From positions 1,279,766 to 1,343,765 of the forward strand of contig NZ_LHCI01000106.1 of NCBI RefSeq assembly GCF_001280255.1: DNA of 64,000 nucleotides, written 5' to 3'. Source of the DNA: Thermus aquaticus (GTDB taxonomy: Bacteria > Deinococcota > Deinococci > Deinococcales > Thermaceae). Within the stretch, counting starts at the first letter, position 1, and each line of letters begins with the position of its first letter. Under the pieces are notes generated by a model that ran no database searches, was not told the DNA's origin, and was given only the letters and a program-made list of their open reading frames with translations. This document shows positions 18,081 to 26,266 of this stretch, one piece after another. The position numbers and the translations under genes were made by a program.

Positions 18081-18677
18081 ATGGGGGCGCTCCTGGTATT
18101 GCTCCTGGCCTACCTTTTCGGATCTATCCCCGCTGGGGTCCTGGTGGCCAGGACCTACGGCGTGGACATCCGCAAGGTGGGCTCGGGGAACATCGGGGCC
18201 ACCAACGTCCTCCGGGCGCTTGGGTGGGGACCCGCTTTGGTGGTGGCCTTCTTTGACGTCTTCAAGGGGGGCATCGCCGTGCTCATTGCCCGGGCCCTGG
18301 GGCTAGCGGACTGGCTTCTAGGCGGCGTGGCCCTCATGGCGGTCCTGGGGCATAACTACTCGGTTTTCCTGGGCTTCAAGGGGGGAAAGGGGGTGGCCAC
18401 CAGCTTCGGCACCCTCCTCTTCCTGGACCCATTCCTGGCCCTCTGGACCTTCCCCATCGGGGTCAGCGTGATGCTCATCACCCGCTATGTGTCGGCGGGG
18501 AGCCTGGCCGGGGGGGTGGCCGCCTTCGTCCTCTCCCTGGCCCTGAGCCGGCCCCCTTGGGAGGTGGCCACGGTCTTCCTCATGGCGGCCCTCATCTTCT
18601 GGACCCATCGGGAAAACCTCAAGCGCCTCCAGGAGGGGACGGAAAGGCGCTTGGGGGAGCGGGTGGAGGTGCGCTAG
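18081..18677 (+). CDS. plsY: Acyl-phosphate:glycerol-3-phosphate acyltransferase
   Basis: Transfers acyl groups from acyl-phosphate to glycerol-3-phosphate, the first step of membrane phospholipid synthesis. 198 aa, polytopic, with the three PlsY loop motifs: [36 protein letters not shown] and the C-terminal [12 protein letters not shown] at 18081 is preferred because the signal-like first helix [19 protein letters not shown] is the normal N terminus; a -10 TAGAAT lies at 18064-18069. Divergent from pilA1. Confidence 0.93.
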   Translation: MGALLVLLLAYLFGSIPAGVLVARTYGVDIRKVGSGNIGATNVLRALGWGPALVVAFFDVFKGGIAVLIARALGLADWLLGGVALMAVLGHNYSVFLGFKGGKGVATSFGTLLFLDPFLALWTFPIGVSVMLITRYVSAGSLAGGVAAFVLSLALSRPPWEVATVFLMAALIFWTHRENLKRLQEGTERRLGERVEVR

Positions 18678-18686
18678 ACTGGAGGC

Positions 18687-18977
18687 GTGCGGAAGGAGGA
18701 GGTCTTGGCCCTGCTTCGCTCCCGCTGGCCCGAGCTTTGCGCCTTAGGGGTGGAGGAACTTTACCTCTTTGGCTCGGTAGCCCGGGGTGAGGCCACATCC
18801 GGGAGCGACGTGGACCTTCTGGTGGTGTTTGCTTCTCCCCCCGGTTTTGAGGGCTACTGGCGGGTAAAGGAGTTTTTGGAATCCGTTCTGGGAAAACCCG
18901 TGGACTTGGTGATGAAGGGGGCTTTGAAGCCATGGGCGGCTCCTCAGGTGTTGAGGGAGGCCGTTCGTGTCGCGTAG
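18687..18977 (+). CDS. mntA: MNT-type nucleotidyltransferase (antitoxin of a HEPN/MNT pair)
   Basis: 96 aa. The minimal nucleotidyltransferase motif GSVARGEATSGSDVDLLV (G-S-x10-D-x-D) is intact at residues ~28-45. In this class (type VII toxin-antitoxin) MntA polyadenylates a Tyr in the HEPN partner and neutralises it. GTG at 18687 follows a -10 TAGACT (18675-18680) by 6 bp; the box overlaps the plsY stop. Overlaps hepT by 11 bp. The gene symbol is by family analogy. Confidence 0.85.
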   Translation: MRKEEVLALLRSRWPELCALGVEELYLFGSVARGEATSGSDVDLLVVFASPPGFEGYWRVKEFLESVLGKPVDLVMKGALKPWAAPQVLREAVRVA

Positions 18978-19311
18978 TTATCGGCTTTTCCTGCGGGACA
19001 TGTGGGAAGCCTCCGAGAAAATCCTGCGCTACACCCGAGGGTTAGACTTTGGCGGCTTTGTGCAGAACGAACTGGTCTATGACGCCGTACTTCGCAACCT
19101 GGAGGTTTTGGGCGAAGCCGCCAAGAAGGTGCCCGAGGACGTGCGGAACCGGTACCCTTGGGTAGAGTGGCGGGCCATCGCCGGGCTGAGGGACGTTTTG
19201 GCCCACGCCTACTTTGCCTTGGACGACGCTACCCTTTGGGATATCGTGGCCCAAAAGGTGCCTGCGCTTGCGGAAGCCCTTCGGCAGATTTTGGAGGAAG
19301 AGGATGCTTGA
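18967..19311 (+). CDS. hepT: HEPN-domain (DUF86) RNase toxin
   Basis: 114 aa, helical. The catalytic RX4HXY motif is present as RDVLAHAY near residue 77-84, the target that the MNT partner AMPylates on Tyr. DUF86 features LRNLEVLGEAAKKVPEDVR and WRAIAGLRDVLAHAYF are intact, so the toxin looks functional. GTG start lies inside the end of mntA; its end overlaps bshB1 by 8 bp, so a toxin-antitoxin pair is transcriptionally joined to a bacillithiol gene. Confidence 0.85.
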   Translation: MSRSYRLFLRDMWEASEKILRYTRGLDFGGFVQNELVYDAVLRNLEVLGEAAKKVPEDVRNRYPWVEWRAIAGLRDVLAHAYFALDDATLWDIVAQKVPALAEALRQILEEEDA

Positions 19312-19987
19312 CCTCCTGGTCCTCGCTCCCCACCCCGATGACGGAGAGCTGGGGTGTGGGGGGACGCTGGCCCGGGCCAAGGCGGAGGGGCTTTCCACGG
19401 GGATTCTGGACCTGACCCGGGGGGAGATGGGCACCAAGGGCACCCCGGAGGAGAGGGAAAAGGAGGTGGCCGAGGCGAGCCGGATCTTGGGCCTGGATTT
19501 TCGGGGAAACCTCGGGCTTCCCGACGGGGGGCTTGCCGACATCCCCGAGCAGAGGCTCCTTCTGGCGGGGGCCCTGAGGCGGCTCAGGCCCCGGATCGTC
19601 CTTGCCCCCCTCGAGGCCGACCGCCACCCCGACCACACCGCCGCCGCCCGCCTGGCCGTGGCCGCGGTCCACCTGGCCGCCCTCCCCAAGGCTCCCCTGG
19701 AGGGTAGGCCCCACCGGGTGGAGAGGCTTTTCTTCTACCCCGGCAACCACCCCTTCACCCCCAGCTTCCTGGTGAAGATCTCCGCCTTCATAGACCAGTG
19801 GGAGCGGGCGGTCTTGGCCTATAGGAGCCAGTTTTCCGGGGAGGCCGCGAGCGAGACCGTGGGGCCCAAGGGGGTGGAGGCCCGCAAAGCCATGCGGCGC
19901 TACTTCGGGAACTACCTGGGGGTGGACTACGCCGAGCCCTTCATAAGCCCCCTTCCCATCCTCCACGTGCCCTGGGCCCGCTCCTAG
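19304..19987 (+). CDS. bshB1: Bacillithiol biosynthesis deacetylase BshB1
   Basis: PIG-L/LmbE-family zinc deacetylase that removes acetate from GlcNAc-malate in bacillithiol synthesis. 227 aa. Zinc-binding motif APHPDDGELGCGG at residues 8-20 (His and Asp ligands), the third ligand region EADRHPDHTAAARLA near 105-119. The tail RKAMRRYFGNYLGVDYAEPF is typical of BshB1. ATG at 19304 is within the end of hepT with GAGGAAGAGG upstream. Fits with the YpdA-like reductase at 3615. Confidence 0.88.
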   Translation: MLDLLVLAPHPDDGELGCGGTLARAKAEGLSTGILDLTRGEMGTKGTPEEREKEVAEASRILGLDFRGNLGLPDGGLADIPEQRLLLAGALRRLRPRIVLAPLEADRHPDHTAAARLAVAAVHLAALPKAPLEGRPHRVERLFFYPGNHPFTPSFLVKISAFIDQWERAVLAYRSQFSGEAASETVGPKGVEARKAMRRYFGNYLGVDYAEPFISPLPILHVPWARS

Positions 19988-19990
19988 GGG

Positions 19991-20020
19991 TTGCATAAGT
20001 TTGCAGGCCTGCGCTATGCT
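19991..20020 (+). promoter_or_regulatory. argF promoter with central palindrome
   Basis: -35-like TTGCAT (19991-19996), 18-bp spacer, -10 TATGCT (20015-20020); the start codon at 20030 is 9 bp after the -10, so the mRNA is nearly leaderless. The spacer contains the perfect palindrome GCAGGCCTGC (20003-20012), a candidate operator, possibly for an arginine regulator, though it does not look like the classical AT-rich ARG box. Confidence 0.55.
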
Positions 20021-20029
20021 GTAGGCCTC

Positions 20030-20935
20030 ATGGGGGGAGAGACCCTGACCTTACCCAAGGACCTTTTGGACTTCTCCGGCTACACCAAGGAGGCGCTAAA
20101 GCGCCTTCTGGACCTGGCGGAGGCCCTCAAGCGGGAGCGCTACCGGGGGGAGGACCTGAAGGGGAAGTCCCTGGCCCTCCTCTTTGAGAAGCCCTCCCTG
20201 CGCACCCGGACCACCCTCGAGGTGGCCATGGTCCACCTGGGGGGGCACGCCCTTTACCTGGACCAGAAGCAGGTGGGCATCGGCGAGCGGGAGCCCGTGC
20301 GGGACATCGCCAAGAACCTGGAGCGCTTCGTGGAGGGCATCGCCGCCCGCGTCTACCGGCACCGCACGGTGGAGGAGCTGGCCCGCCACGCCCGGATTCC
20401 CGTCATCAACGCCCTTTCCGACAGGGCCCATCCCCTGCAGGCCCTGGCTGACCTCCTCACCCTGAAGGAGGCCTTTGGGGGGCTGGAGGGCCTCGAGGTG
20501 GCCTGGGTGGGGGACGGCAACAACGTCCTGGCCTCCCTCCTGGAGGTGGCCCCCCTGGTGGGCCTGAAGGTGCGGGTGGCCACCCCCAGGGGCTATGAGC
20601 CCGAGGCGGCGCTTCTGGCCCGGGCCGGGGCCTTCCTCACCCACGACCCCAAGGAGGCCGTCCTGGGGGCCCACGCCCTTTACACCGACGTCTGGACCAG
20701 CATGGGCCAGGAGGCGGAGCGGGAAAAGCGCCTGAGGGACTTTCAGGGCTTCCAGGCCAATGGGCCCCTTCTGGACCTCCTCCACCCCGAGGGTATCTTC
20801 CTCCACTGCCTTCCCGCCCACTACGGGGAGGAGACCACGGAGGAGGCGGTCTTTGGACCCCGGAGCCGGGTCTTTGACCAGGCGGAAAACCGCCTCCACA
20901 CCGCCAAGGCCGTCCTCCTCACCCTGCTAAAGTAG
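20030..20935 (+). CDS. argF: Ornithine carbamoyltransferase
   Basis: Makes citrulline from ornithine and carbamoyl phosphate. 301 aa. The carbamoyl-phosphate site is FEKPSLRTRTT near residues 49-59, with the HPLQALADLLT segment and the ornithine-binding signature HCLPAHYGEE near the end; HCLPAH is the form that marks ornithine rather than aspartate transcarbamylase. ATG at 20030 is chosen from promoter spacing. The first gene of an arginine cluster argF-(Uma2)-argC-argJ. Confidence 0.95.
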   Translation: MGGETLTLPKDLLDFSGYTKEALKRLLDLAEALKRERYRGEDLKGKSLALLFEKPSLRTRTTLEVAMVHLGGHALYLDQKQVGIGEREPVRDIAKNLERFVEGIAARVYRHRTVEELARHARIPVINALSDRAHPLQALADLLTLKEAFGGLEGLEVAWVGDGNNVLASLLEVAPLVGLKVRVATPRGYEPEAALLARAGAFLTHDPKEAVLGAHALYTDVWTSMGQEAEREKRLRDFQGFQANGPLLDLLHPEGIFLHCLPAHYGEETTEEAVFGPRSRVFDQAENRLHTAKAVLLTLLK

Positions 20936-20939
20936 GGGT

Positions 20940-21458
20940 ATGGTCCGGCCCTACCGCTTCCGCCTGGAGGAGTTCTTCCGCCTTCCCCTGCCGGAGCGGG
21001 GGGTGGAGCTCCTGAAAGGGGAGATCTACCAGATGGCCCCGATAGGTCCCCGCCACGCCTACACCGTGAACCGCTGGAACCGGGTTTTGCAGGAAGCGTT
21101 TCCCCAACTTCTCGTTCAGGTGCAGGGCCCCCTGGTTTTGCCGCCCGACACCTACCTGGAGCCCGATCTTCTCCTCCTCAAACCGGCAGATTACAGCCGT
21201 CGTCTTCCCGAGCCTGAAGACGCCTATCTGGCCGTGGAGGTGGCCGAGTCCAGCCTGGACTATGACCTAAACAAAAAGCTTCCCCTCTACGCCCAAGGCG
21301 GTGTGCCCGAGGTCTGGGTCCAGGACCTTCTGGGCGGGCGGCTTCTCCTTTTCCGCACCCCTGAGGGGGACCACTACCGGGAGCAGATCTGGGTCAAGCC
21401 CGGGGAGCGGGTGGCTCCCCTGGCCTTTCCCGAGGTCCCTTTGGAGGTGCCGTGGTAA
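20940..21458 (+). CDS. Uma2-family (DUF820) putative endonuclease inside the arg cluster
   Basis: 172 aa, same family as the gene at 11133: ELLKGEIYQMAPIGPRH, then YLEPDLLLLKP and YLAVEVAESSLDYDLNKKLPLYAQGGVPEVWV, keeping the acidic PD-(D/E)XK residues. It begins 4 bp after argF and overlaps argC by 7 bp. A -10-like TAAAGT (20928-20933), overlapping the argF stop, sits 6 bp before ATG, so it may have its own leaderless promoter. No evident link to arginine synthesis. Confidence 0.85.
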   Translation: MVRPYRFRLEEFFRLPLPERGVELLKGEIYQMAPIGPRHAYTVNRWNRVLQEAFPQLLVQVQGPLVLPPDTYLEPDLLLLKPADYSRRLPEPEDAYLAVEVAESSLDYDLNKKLPLYAQGGVPEVWVQDLLGGRLLLFRTPEGDHYREQIWVKPGERVAPLAFPEVPLEVPW

Positions 21459-22498
21459 GGGTGGGCATCCTGGGGGCTTCGGGCTACGGGGGGGCGGAGC
21501 TCATCCGCCTCCTCAAGGGGCACCCGGAGGTGGAGCTCGTGGGCTTTTCTAGCCGCAAGCACGTGGGCAAGCCCCTGGAGGCGGCCTGGCCCCAGCTTTG
21601 GGACGGGGCCCTCTTCGCCCCCCAGGAAGAGGTCCTGGAGCGGGCGGAGGTGGTCTTCCTGGCCCTGCCCAACGGGCTTTCCATGGAGATCGCCCCCCTG
21701 GCCCTGAGGGAAGGCAAAAGGGTCGTGGACCTCTCCGGGGACTTCCGCCTTCCCCCCGAGGTCTACGGGGCCTGGTATGGCATTCCCCACAAAAGCCCCG
21801 AGCTTTATAAGGAGGCGGTCTACGGCCTGCCCGAGCTCCACCGGGAGGAGGTACGGGGGGCCAGGCTCGTGGCCAACCCGGGGTGCTACGTGACCGCCGC
21901 CACCCTGGCCCTGGCCCCCCTGGCGGCGGCGGGGGCCCTGAAGGGGGGCTTCCTGGTGGGCCTGAGCGGGGTCTCGGGGGCGGGGAGGGAAGGGGAGGGC
22001 ACCTTCTTCGCCGAGGTCAACGAGAACCTGAAGCCCTACCGGGCGGGGGGAACCCACCGCCACATCCCCGAGATGGAGGCCAACCTGGGGAGGGTGCTGG
22101 CCCAGGGGCGCTGGCCCAGGACCCACGGCCCCAGGGCGGAGCTTCGCTTGAGCTTCACCCCCCACCTGGTGCCCATGACCCGGGGGATTCTCGTCACGGC
22201 GGAGGCGGAGGTGGAGGGGCACTGGGACCAGGCCCGCCTCGAGGGCCTCTACTTGGAGTTTTACCAGGGTGAGCCCTTCGTGCGCCTCCTTTCGGACCTG
22301 CCCCAGACAAAGGCCACCTACGCTTCCAACCGGGTGGACCTGAGGCCCCTTTACGAGGCCCGCACCGGGCGGGTCCTGGTCTTCGCCGCCTTGGACAACC
22401 TGGTGAAGGGCATGGCGGGCCAGGCGGTACAGAACCTGAACCTGATGCTGGGCCTCCCTGAGGACCTGGCCCTGCCCAAGGAGGGCCTATGGCCGTGA
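21452..22498 (+). CDS. argC: N-acetyl-gamma-glutamyl-phosphate reductase
   Basis: NADPH-dependent reduction of N-acetylglutamyl phosphate to the semialdehyde in arginine synthesis. 348 aa. N-terminal Rossmann motif [14 protein letters not shown] at residues ~8-21; catalytic Cys in [15 protein letters not shown] near residue 149; then GVSGAGRE and the THRHIPEME His-containing motif. GTG start lies inside the Uma2 gene's end; the argJ start overlaps its own end by 10 bp. Confidence 0.95.
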   Translation: MVRVGILGASGYGGAELIRLLKGHPEVELVGFSSRKHVGKPLEAAWPQLWDGALFAPQEEVLERAEVVFLALPNGLSMEIAPLALREGKRVVDLSGDFRLPPEVYGAWYGIPHKSPELYKEAVYGLPELHREEVRGARLVANPGCYVTAATLALAPLAAAGALKGGFLVGLSGVSGAGREGEGTFFAEVNENLKPYRAGGTHRHIPEMEANLGRVLAQGRWPRTHGPRAELRLSFTPHLVPMTRGILVTAEAEVEGHWDQARLEGLYLEFYQGEPFVRLLSDLPQTKATYASNRVDLRPLYEARTGRVLVFAALDNLVKGMAGQAVQNLNLMLGLPEDLALPKEGLWP

Positions 22499-23634
22499 AC
22501 CTTCCGAGAGGTTTTCGCGCGGGTGCGGTGCGGGCGGGCATCAAGCCCTCGGGCAAGCCGGATTTGGCCCTTCTGGCCTCGGGGCTTCCCGCCAGCTGGG
22601 CCTACGCCGCCACCCAGAACCGGGCCGCCGCCCCCTCTATCCACCGGGGGCGGGCCCTTTACGCCCAGGGAGGCCCCTTGCGGGCGGTGGTGGTCAACGC
22701 CGGGAACGCCAACTGCGCCACGGGGGAGCGGGGTTTTAGGGACGACCTCCTCATGGCTGAGCTGGCGGCCAGGAGGCTCGGGGTTCCGGTGGAAGAGGTC
22801 CTCACCGCCTCCACCGGGGTCATCGGCGTGCCCCTGCCGGTGGAGAAGATAGAGGCCTCGTTGCCCCAAATCGCCCTCACCCCCACGGTGGAGGCCTTCG
22901 CCGAGGCCATCCTGACCACGGACCTGGTGGTCAAGGTGGCCGAGAGGGAGGTGGCGGGGGCCAGGATCGTGGGCGTGGCCAAGGGGAGCGGCATGATCCA
23001 CCCCAACATGGCCACCATGCTGGCCTTTCTGGTCACCGACGCCAAGGTACCCCAGGAGGCCCTGCGGGCCTCCTGGAGGGGGGTGGTGGACCGCACCTTC
23101 AACCAGGTGACCGTGGACGGGGACACCTCCACCAACGACCTGGCCCTGCTCATGGCCAACGGGGCCTACGGGGAGGTGCCCCTGGGGCCCTTCTTTGAGG
23201 CCGTGGAGGAGGTGGCCCGGGAGCTTGCCCGCAAGATCGCCCGGGACGGGGAGGGGGCCACCAAGCTCATGACCGTGCGGGTCCAGGGCGCGGCCACGGA
23301 GGAGGAGGCCCGGCGGGCGGCCAGGGCCGTGGCGGCCAGCGCCCTCTGGAAGAGCGCCCTCTACGGCAACGACCCCAACTGGGGCCGCATTCTGGCCGCC
23401 CTCGGCAACTCCGGGGCTCGGTTTGACCCCCTGAAGGTGGAGATCCGCCTGCAGGGGATCCCCCTCTACCGGGGCGGGGCCCTGCCCTTTGACCGGGAAA
23501 GGGCCAGCCAGGCCATGCGGGCCGAGGAGGTGGAGGTCTTCGCCGACCTGGGGGAGGGGCCCTATAGCGCCGAGGCCTTCGGGTGCGACCTCACCGAGGG
23601 CTACGTCAGGATCAACGCCCTTTACACCACGTGA
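22489..23634 (+). CDS. argJ: Bifunctional glutamate N-acetyltransferase / amino-acid acetyltransferase
   Basis: Recycles acetyl from N-acetylornithine to glutamate in the cyclic arginine pathway. 381 aa proprotein that self-cleaves before the Thr of [16 protein letters not shown], yielding alpha and beta chains; the nucleophile Thr and the oxyanion-hole TGVIG (STGVIGVPL) are present. [13 protein letters not shown] near the C terminus is also conserved. Whether it can use acetyl-CoA (bifunctional) cannot be told from sequence. Last gene of the arg cluster. Confidence 0.94.
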   Translation: MAVNLPRGFRAGAVRAGIKPSGKPDLALLASGLPASWAYAATQNRAAAPSIHRGRALYAQGGPLRAVVVNAGNANCATGERGFRDDLLMAELAARRLGVPVEEVLTASTGVIGVPLPVEKIEASLPQIALTPTVEAFAEAILTTDLVVKVAEREVAGARIVGVAKGSGMIHPNMATMLAFLVTDAKVPQEALRASWRGVVDRTFNQVTVDGDTSTNDLALLMANGAYGEVPLGPFFEAVEEVARELARKIARDGEGATKLMTVRVQGAATEEEARRAARAVAASALWKSALYGNDPNWGRILAALGNSGARFDPLKVEIRLQGIPLYRGGALPFDRERASQAMRAEEVEVFADLGEGPYSAEAFGCDLTEGYVRINALYTT

Positions 23635-23651
23635 TTTTTCCCGCTTCGCCC

Positions 23652-23680
23652 TTGACAAAGTTTTGTTTCCATGTTAGGTT
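23652..23680 (+). promoter_or_regulatory. Strong promoter of the outer-membrane protein gene
   Basis: -35 TTGACA (23652-23657), 17-bp spacer containing an AT-rich AAAGTTTTGTTT, -10 TAGGTT (23675-23680). The ~30-nt leader carries a small hairpin GTGGG (23687-23691) / CCCAC (23699-23703) before the start codon. The consensus -35 and A/T-rich spacer suggest high expression. Confidence 0.7.
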
Positions 23681-23718
23681 TCTAGGTGTGGGTCTTGAGC
23701 CCACGCAAGGGGGTTGAG

Positions 23719-24378
23719 ATGAAGAGGGCTCTAGTCGGACTCTTGGCCTTTTTGGGTGCTCTTGGTATGGCGCAGAAGTTCAGCTTGGAGGCTAGCGCAG
23801 GCTATATATACAGCGGCCTCGGCGGTCAGCTGGCGGTGGTGGCCGAGGACCTCGCGCCTGGCCTTCCCCTGGCGGTGCGCCTCGGCCTGGGCTTCGCCAC
23901 CAGCGATGCGCTGGATGACAACTATGTCATTGACCAAAATACAGGGACCACTTGGGGAAATGTCAAAAGCGCCGGTAACCTTACCGAGTGGGGCCAGAAC
24001 ATCACCCTGAGCCTGGATGTCCTCTACAAGCTTCCCGCCCAGGGGCTCCCCGTTTCCCTGGCCCCATACTTGGGCCTTCGCTACAACATGTTTGAGGGCG
24101 GTGCCTACAATAACAGTGGCTGGCTCAAGGTCTCTTCCAACGCCTTTGGCTTCGGTGGGGGGATTAGGGCGGCCTATGCCGTGATCCCCAATCTGGATGT
24201 GGTGGCTGATCTGGGAGCAGACTACTATCTGCAGAGCTGCCTTACGGGTAGCTCTTCTGGTGGGCCTACCACCACCACTTGCCCTGGTGACTCTAGTTAC
24301 GCAAACGATAATGCTTTTGTCACCCAGCCCGACGGTTTTGTCTTCAGGGTTCGCCTGGGCGCTGCTTACCGGTTCTAG
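23719..24378 (+). CDS. Outer-membrane beta-barrel protein
   Basis: 219 aa. Signal peptide MKRALVGLLAFLGALGMA cut before QKFSLE. The mature part has alternating hydrophobic/aromatic strands, turns rich in Asn/Asp/Gly, and the terminal RVRLGAAYRF, where the final Phe is the usual outer-membrane insertion signal. Two Cys near residues 184 and 197 could close a loop (SCLTGSSSGGPTTTTC). Codon use is less GC-rich than neighbours. ATG at 23719 is taken because it directly begins the signal peptide. It resembles small Thermus OmpA/TtoA-like barrels; ligand unknown. Confidence 0.8.
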   Translation: MKRALVGLLAFLGALGMAQKFSLEASAGYIYSGLGGQLAVVAEDLAPGLPLAVRLGLGFATSDALDDNYVIDQNTGTTWGNVKSAGNLTEWGQNITLSLDVLYKLPAQGLPVSLAPYLGLRYNMFEGGAYNNSGWLKVSSNAFGFGGGIRAAYAVIPNLDVVADLGADYYLQSCLTGSSSGGPTTTTCPGDSSYANDNAFVTQPDGFVFRVRLGAAYRF

Positions 24379-24391
24379 GTCCTAGGGGTGC

Positions 24392-24426
24392 GCTGGGAGG
24401 GTTCGGTCCCTCCCAGCTTCATTTTT
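24392..24426 (+). terminator. Intrinsic terminator after the outer-membrane protein gene
   Basis: Perfect 10-bp stem GCTGGGAGGG (24392-24401) / CCCTCCCAGC (24408-24417) with loop TTCGGT and the tract TTCATTTTT. This is the clearest classical terminator in the window. Confidence 0.9.
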
Positions 24427-24442
24427 GGGATATCCTCGGGGC

Positions 24443-25012
24443 ATGTGGTGGCTTTGGCCCATGGTCCTTTTCCTGGCCGCCTGCGCCCGGCCCGACACCC
24501 TACCGCCCCAGGTGGGCCTCACCGAGCCCCAAGGGGGCGGGGTGGCGCCGGGGAAGAGCCTGCTGGCCCAAGGCTACGCCTTTGACCCCTCCGGGGTGGT
24601 GAGCGTGCGGGTGAACGGAAAGGAGGTCCTTCCCGAAGGGGAAAGGGGCAAGCGGCTTGTCCACCTCCGCTTCCGCCTCCAGGCGCCGAGCTCGGGCCAG
24701 GTGGAGGTGCGCCTTGAGGCCGAGGACGCCCTGGGCAACCGCGCCGAGCGGCGCCTTCCCCTCACCCTGGACGCCACCCCGCCCAAAATCCGCGTGGATC
24801 GGGTGGAGCGGGAGGGTGGCCTCCTAAGGGCCTACGGGGTGGTGGAGGACAACGTGGGGGTGGAGCGGGTTTCCCTGAGGGAAGGGGGGCGGTGGGTGCC
24901 CCTTTCTTTGCCCAAGGGGACCTCGGTGGCCTTTGTGGTGGAGACGCGCCCGGGGGCCAGCCTGGTGGCCGTGGACGCCGCCGGGAACCGGGCGGTGCGG
25001 GCGCTTCCCTAG
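24443..25012 (+). CDS. Secreted lipoprotein with Ig-like repeats
   Basis: 189 aa from ATG at 24443. Lipoprotein signal peptide MWWLWPMVLFLAAC with lipobox LAAC and lipidation Cys14. After it come two Ig-like beta modules: GVVSVRVNGKEV...DALGNRAERRLPLTLD and VGVERVSLREGG...VDAAGNRAVRALP, each ending with an A-x-G-N-R motif typical of bacterial Ig/Big domains. A -10 TATCCT lies 6 bp before the start, so the mRNA is likely leaderless. Cell-envelope protein of unknown role. Confidence 0.75.
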   Translation: MWWLWPMVLFLAACARPDTLPPQVGLTEPQGGGVAPGKSLLAQGYAFDPSGVVSVRVNGKEVLPEGERGKRLVHLRFRLQAPSSGQVEVRLEAEDALGNRAERRLPLTLDATPPKIRVDRVEREGGLLRAYGVVEDNVGVERVSLREGGRWVPLSLPKGTSVAFVVETRPGASLVAVDAAGNRAVRALP

Positions 25013-25030
25013 CGTGGTAGACTCCTTCCC

Positions 25031-25306
25031 ATGCGGGGGTTGGGGGAGACCTTAGCCGACCTGGCCCGGGCTTTGCGGGAGACCCCCCTCGAGGCCCCGG
25101 GCGAGCGCCGTCTACAGGAGATCGCCCGCCTCCTCCACCGCCTTCCCCCAGGCCAGGAGCGGGACGGGCTTTTAGCGGTAGCCTACCTGAGGCTTTACCA
25201 GATCACTAGGCGCGAGGAGTTCTTCCTCCGGGGCTACAGCTACGCCCGCACGGCCAGGCTTCTGCCCGTGCGGCTTATGGCGGAGAAACTGGGAGAGAGC
25301 CTATGA
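25031..25306 (+). CDS. Small helical protein of unknown function
   Basis: 91 aa, rich in Arg, Leu and Glu, predicted mostly helical, no membrane segment or recognised motif. A -10 TAGACT (25018-25023) is 7 bp before the ATG. Its stop overlaps the start of the DUF420 gene by 4 bp, so it is co-translated with a probable oxidase-assembly factor. I do not recognise the family. Confidence 0.7.
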   Translation: MRGLGETLADLARALRETPLEAPGERRLQEIARLLHRLPPGQERDGLLAVAYLRLYQITRREEFFLRGYSYARTARLLPVRLMAEKLGESL

Positions 25307-25740
25307 AAGACCTTCTGAGCCTCTTGGCGGTCTGGTCCATCGTCCTTTCCGGCCTCGCCCTACTGGTGGGGCTTTTCCTCATCCGGCGCGGGGACAGGGT
25401 AAACCACCCCCGGGCCATGCTGACGGCCACGGCCCTGGCGGCCCTCTTCCTGGTCTTTTACCTGACCAAGTGGGCCCTTTACGGCACCACGGCCTACGGA
25501 GGCCCCGAGGCCTGGAAGGGGGTCTACTACTTCATCCTGATCACCCACACCCTCTTGGCGGCCCTGAACGGCCCCTTGGCTCTTTACGTCATCTGGCGGG
25601 CGTTCAGAAAGGAGTTCCCTCTTCACAAGCGCTGGGCCCGGGTCTTGGTGCCCATCTGGCTCTACGTGGCCCTGACGGGCTGGATTATCTACCTGGTTCT
25701 GAAGCGCTACGGGGTGGAGACGGGGACCATCACCTTTTAG
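25303..25740 (+). CDS. DUF420-family membrane protein
   Basis: 145 aa with four hydrophobic helices. His and Tyr residues at the membrane borders (RVNHPRAML, YFILITHTLLAALNGPLALY, PLHKRWARVLVPIWLYVALTGWIIY) follow the DUF420 pattern. The Staphylococcus member CtaM of this family is needed for activity of heme-A oxidases, so a role in cytochrome oxidase assembly is plausible here by family only. It converges with minC, overlapping by 11 bp. Confidence 0.75.
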   Translation: MKDLLSLLAVWSIVLSGLALLVGLFLIRRGDRVNHPRAMLTATALAALFLVFYLTKWALYGTTAYGGPEAWKGVYYFILITHTLLAALNGPLALYVIWRAFRKEFPLHKRWARVLVPIWLYVALTGWIIYLVLKRYGVETGTITF

Positions 25741-26257
25741 GCCAGGGCTCCACCACGATCCGCCCCTCTTCCGCCCGCACCAGCTCCGGCCCCCGGGCCT
25801 TCTCGCCTTCGGGGGCCTGGGCCAGGTGGGGGCCGATGCGCACCTGCTTGGCGGCCAGCTCCAGGGCGAAGATGAAGCGCCCCTCGTCCCCCGCCGCCCC
25901 GGCGTGGGCCAGGCCCCGGAGCTTCCCCACCACGATCACGTCCCCGCCCGCCACCACCTCGGCCCCGGGGTTCACGTCCCCCAGGACCACCACCGTCCCC
26001 GGGTGCTCCACGCGTTTCCCGGCCCGCAGGGTCTTGGGGACCACCAGGGTCCCGGTGGGCCTATGGCCTCTGGGGGGGACCAGGGTCAGGGGGCGGTCCA
26101 GGGCGAGGAGGGCCTCGAGGACCTCCCCGCTCACGGGCCCCGCCACCTCCACCTCCAGGGGCAGGCCCTCGGGGAGGGCGAGGCGCTTGAGGTCCTCGGG
26201 GGTTTCGTGGCCGTCCAGGCGAAGGGCCAGGGCCTTGGGGGTGGCGCGAAGCCGCAT
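25730..26257 (-). CDS. minC: Septum-site determining protein MinC
   Basis: Inhibitor of FtsZ ring assembly away from midcell. 175 aa, shorter than the usual ~230. The C-terminal beta-helix domain is clear from residue ~75: AGKRVEHPGTVVVLGDVNPGAEVVAGGDVIVVGKLRGLAHAGAAG. The N-terminal FtsZ-binding domain (residues 1-65) is short. Last gene of the minus-strand shape operon, 9 bp after pbp2. MinD is not in the window. Confidence 0.88.
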   Translation of the reverse strand: MRLRATPKALALRLDGHETPEDLKRLALPEGLPLEVEVAGPVSGEVLEALLALDRPLTLVPPRGHRPTGTLVVPKTLRAGKRVEHPGTVVVLGDVNPGAEVVAGGDVIVVGKLRGLAHAGAAGDEGRFIFALELAAKQVRIGPHLAQAPEGEKARGPELVRAEEGRIVVEPWPKR

Positions 26258-26266
26258 GGCCCCATT

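Noticed and set aside
22351-23658. A 435-codon minus-strand frame opposite argC/argJ
   Set aside because: Composition is typical of a shadow of GC-rich coding sequence and argJ is unambiguous.
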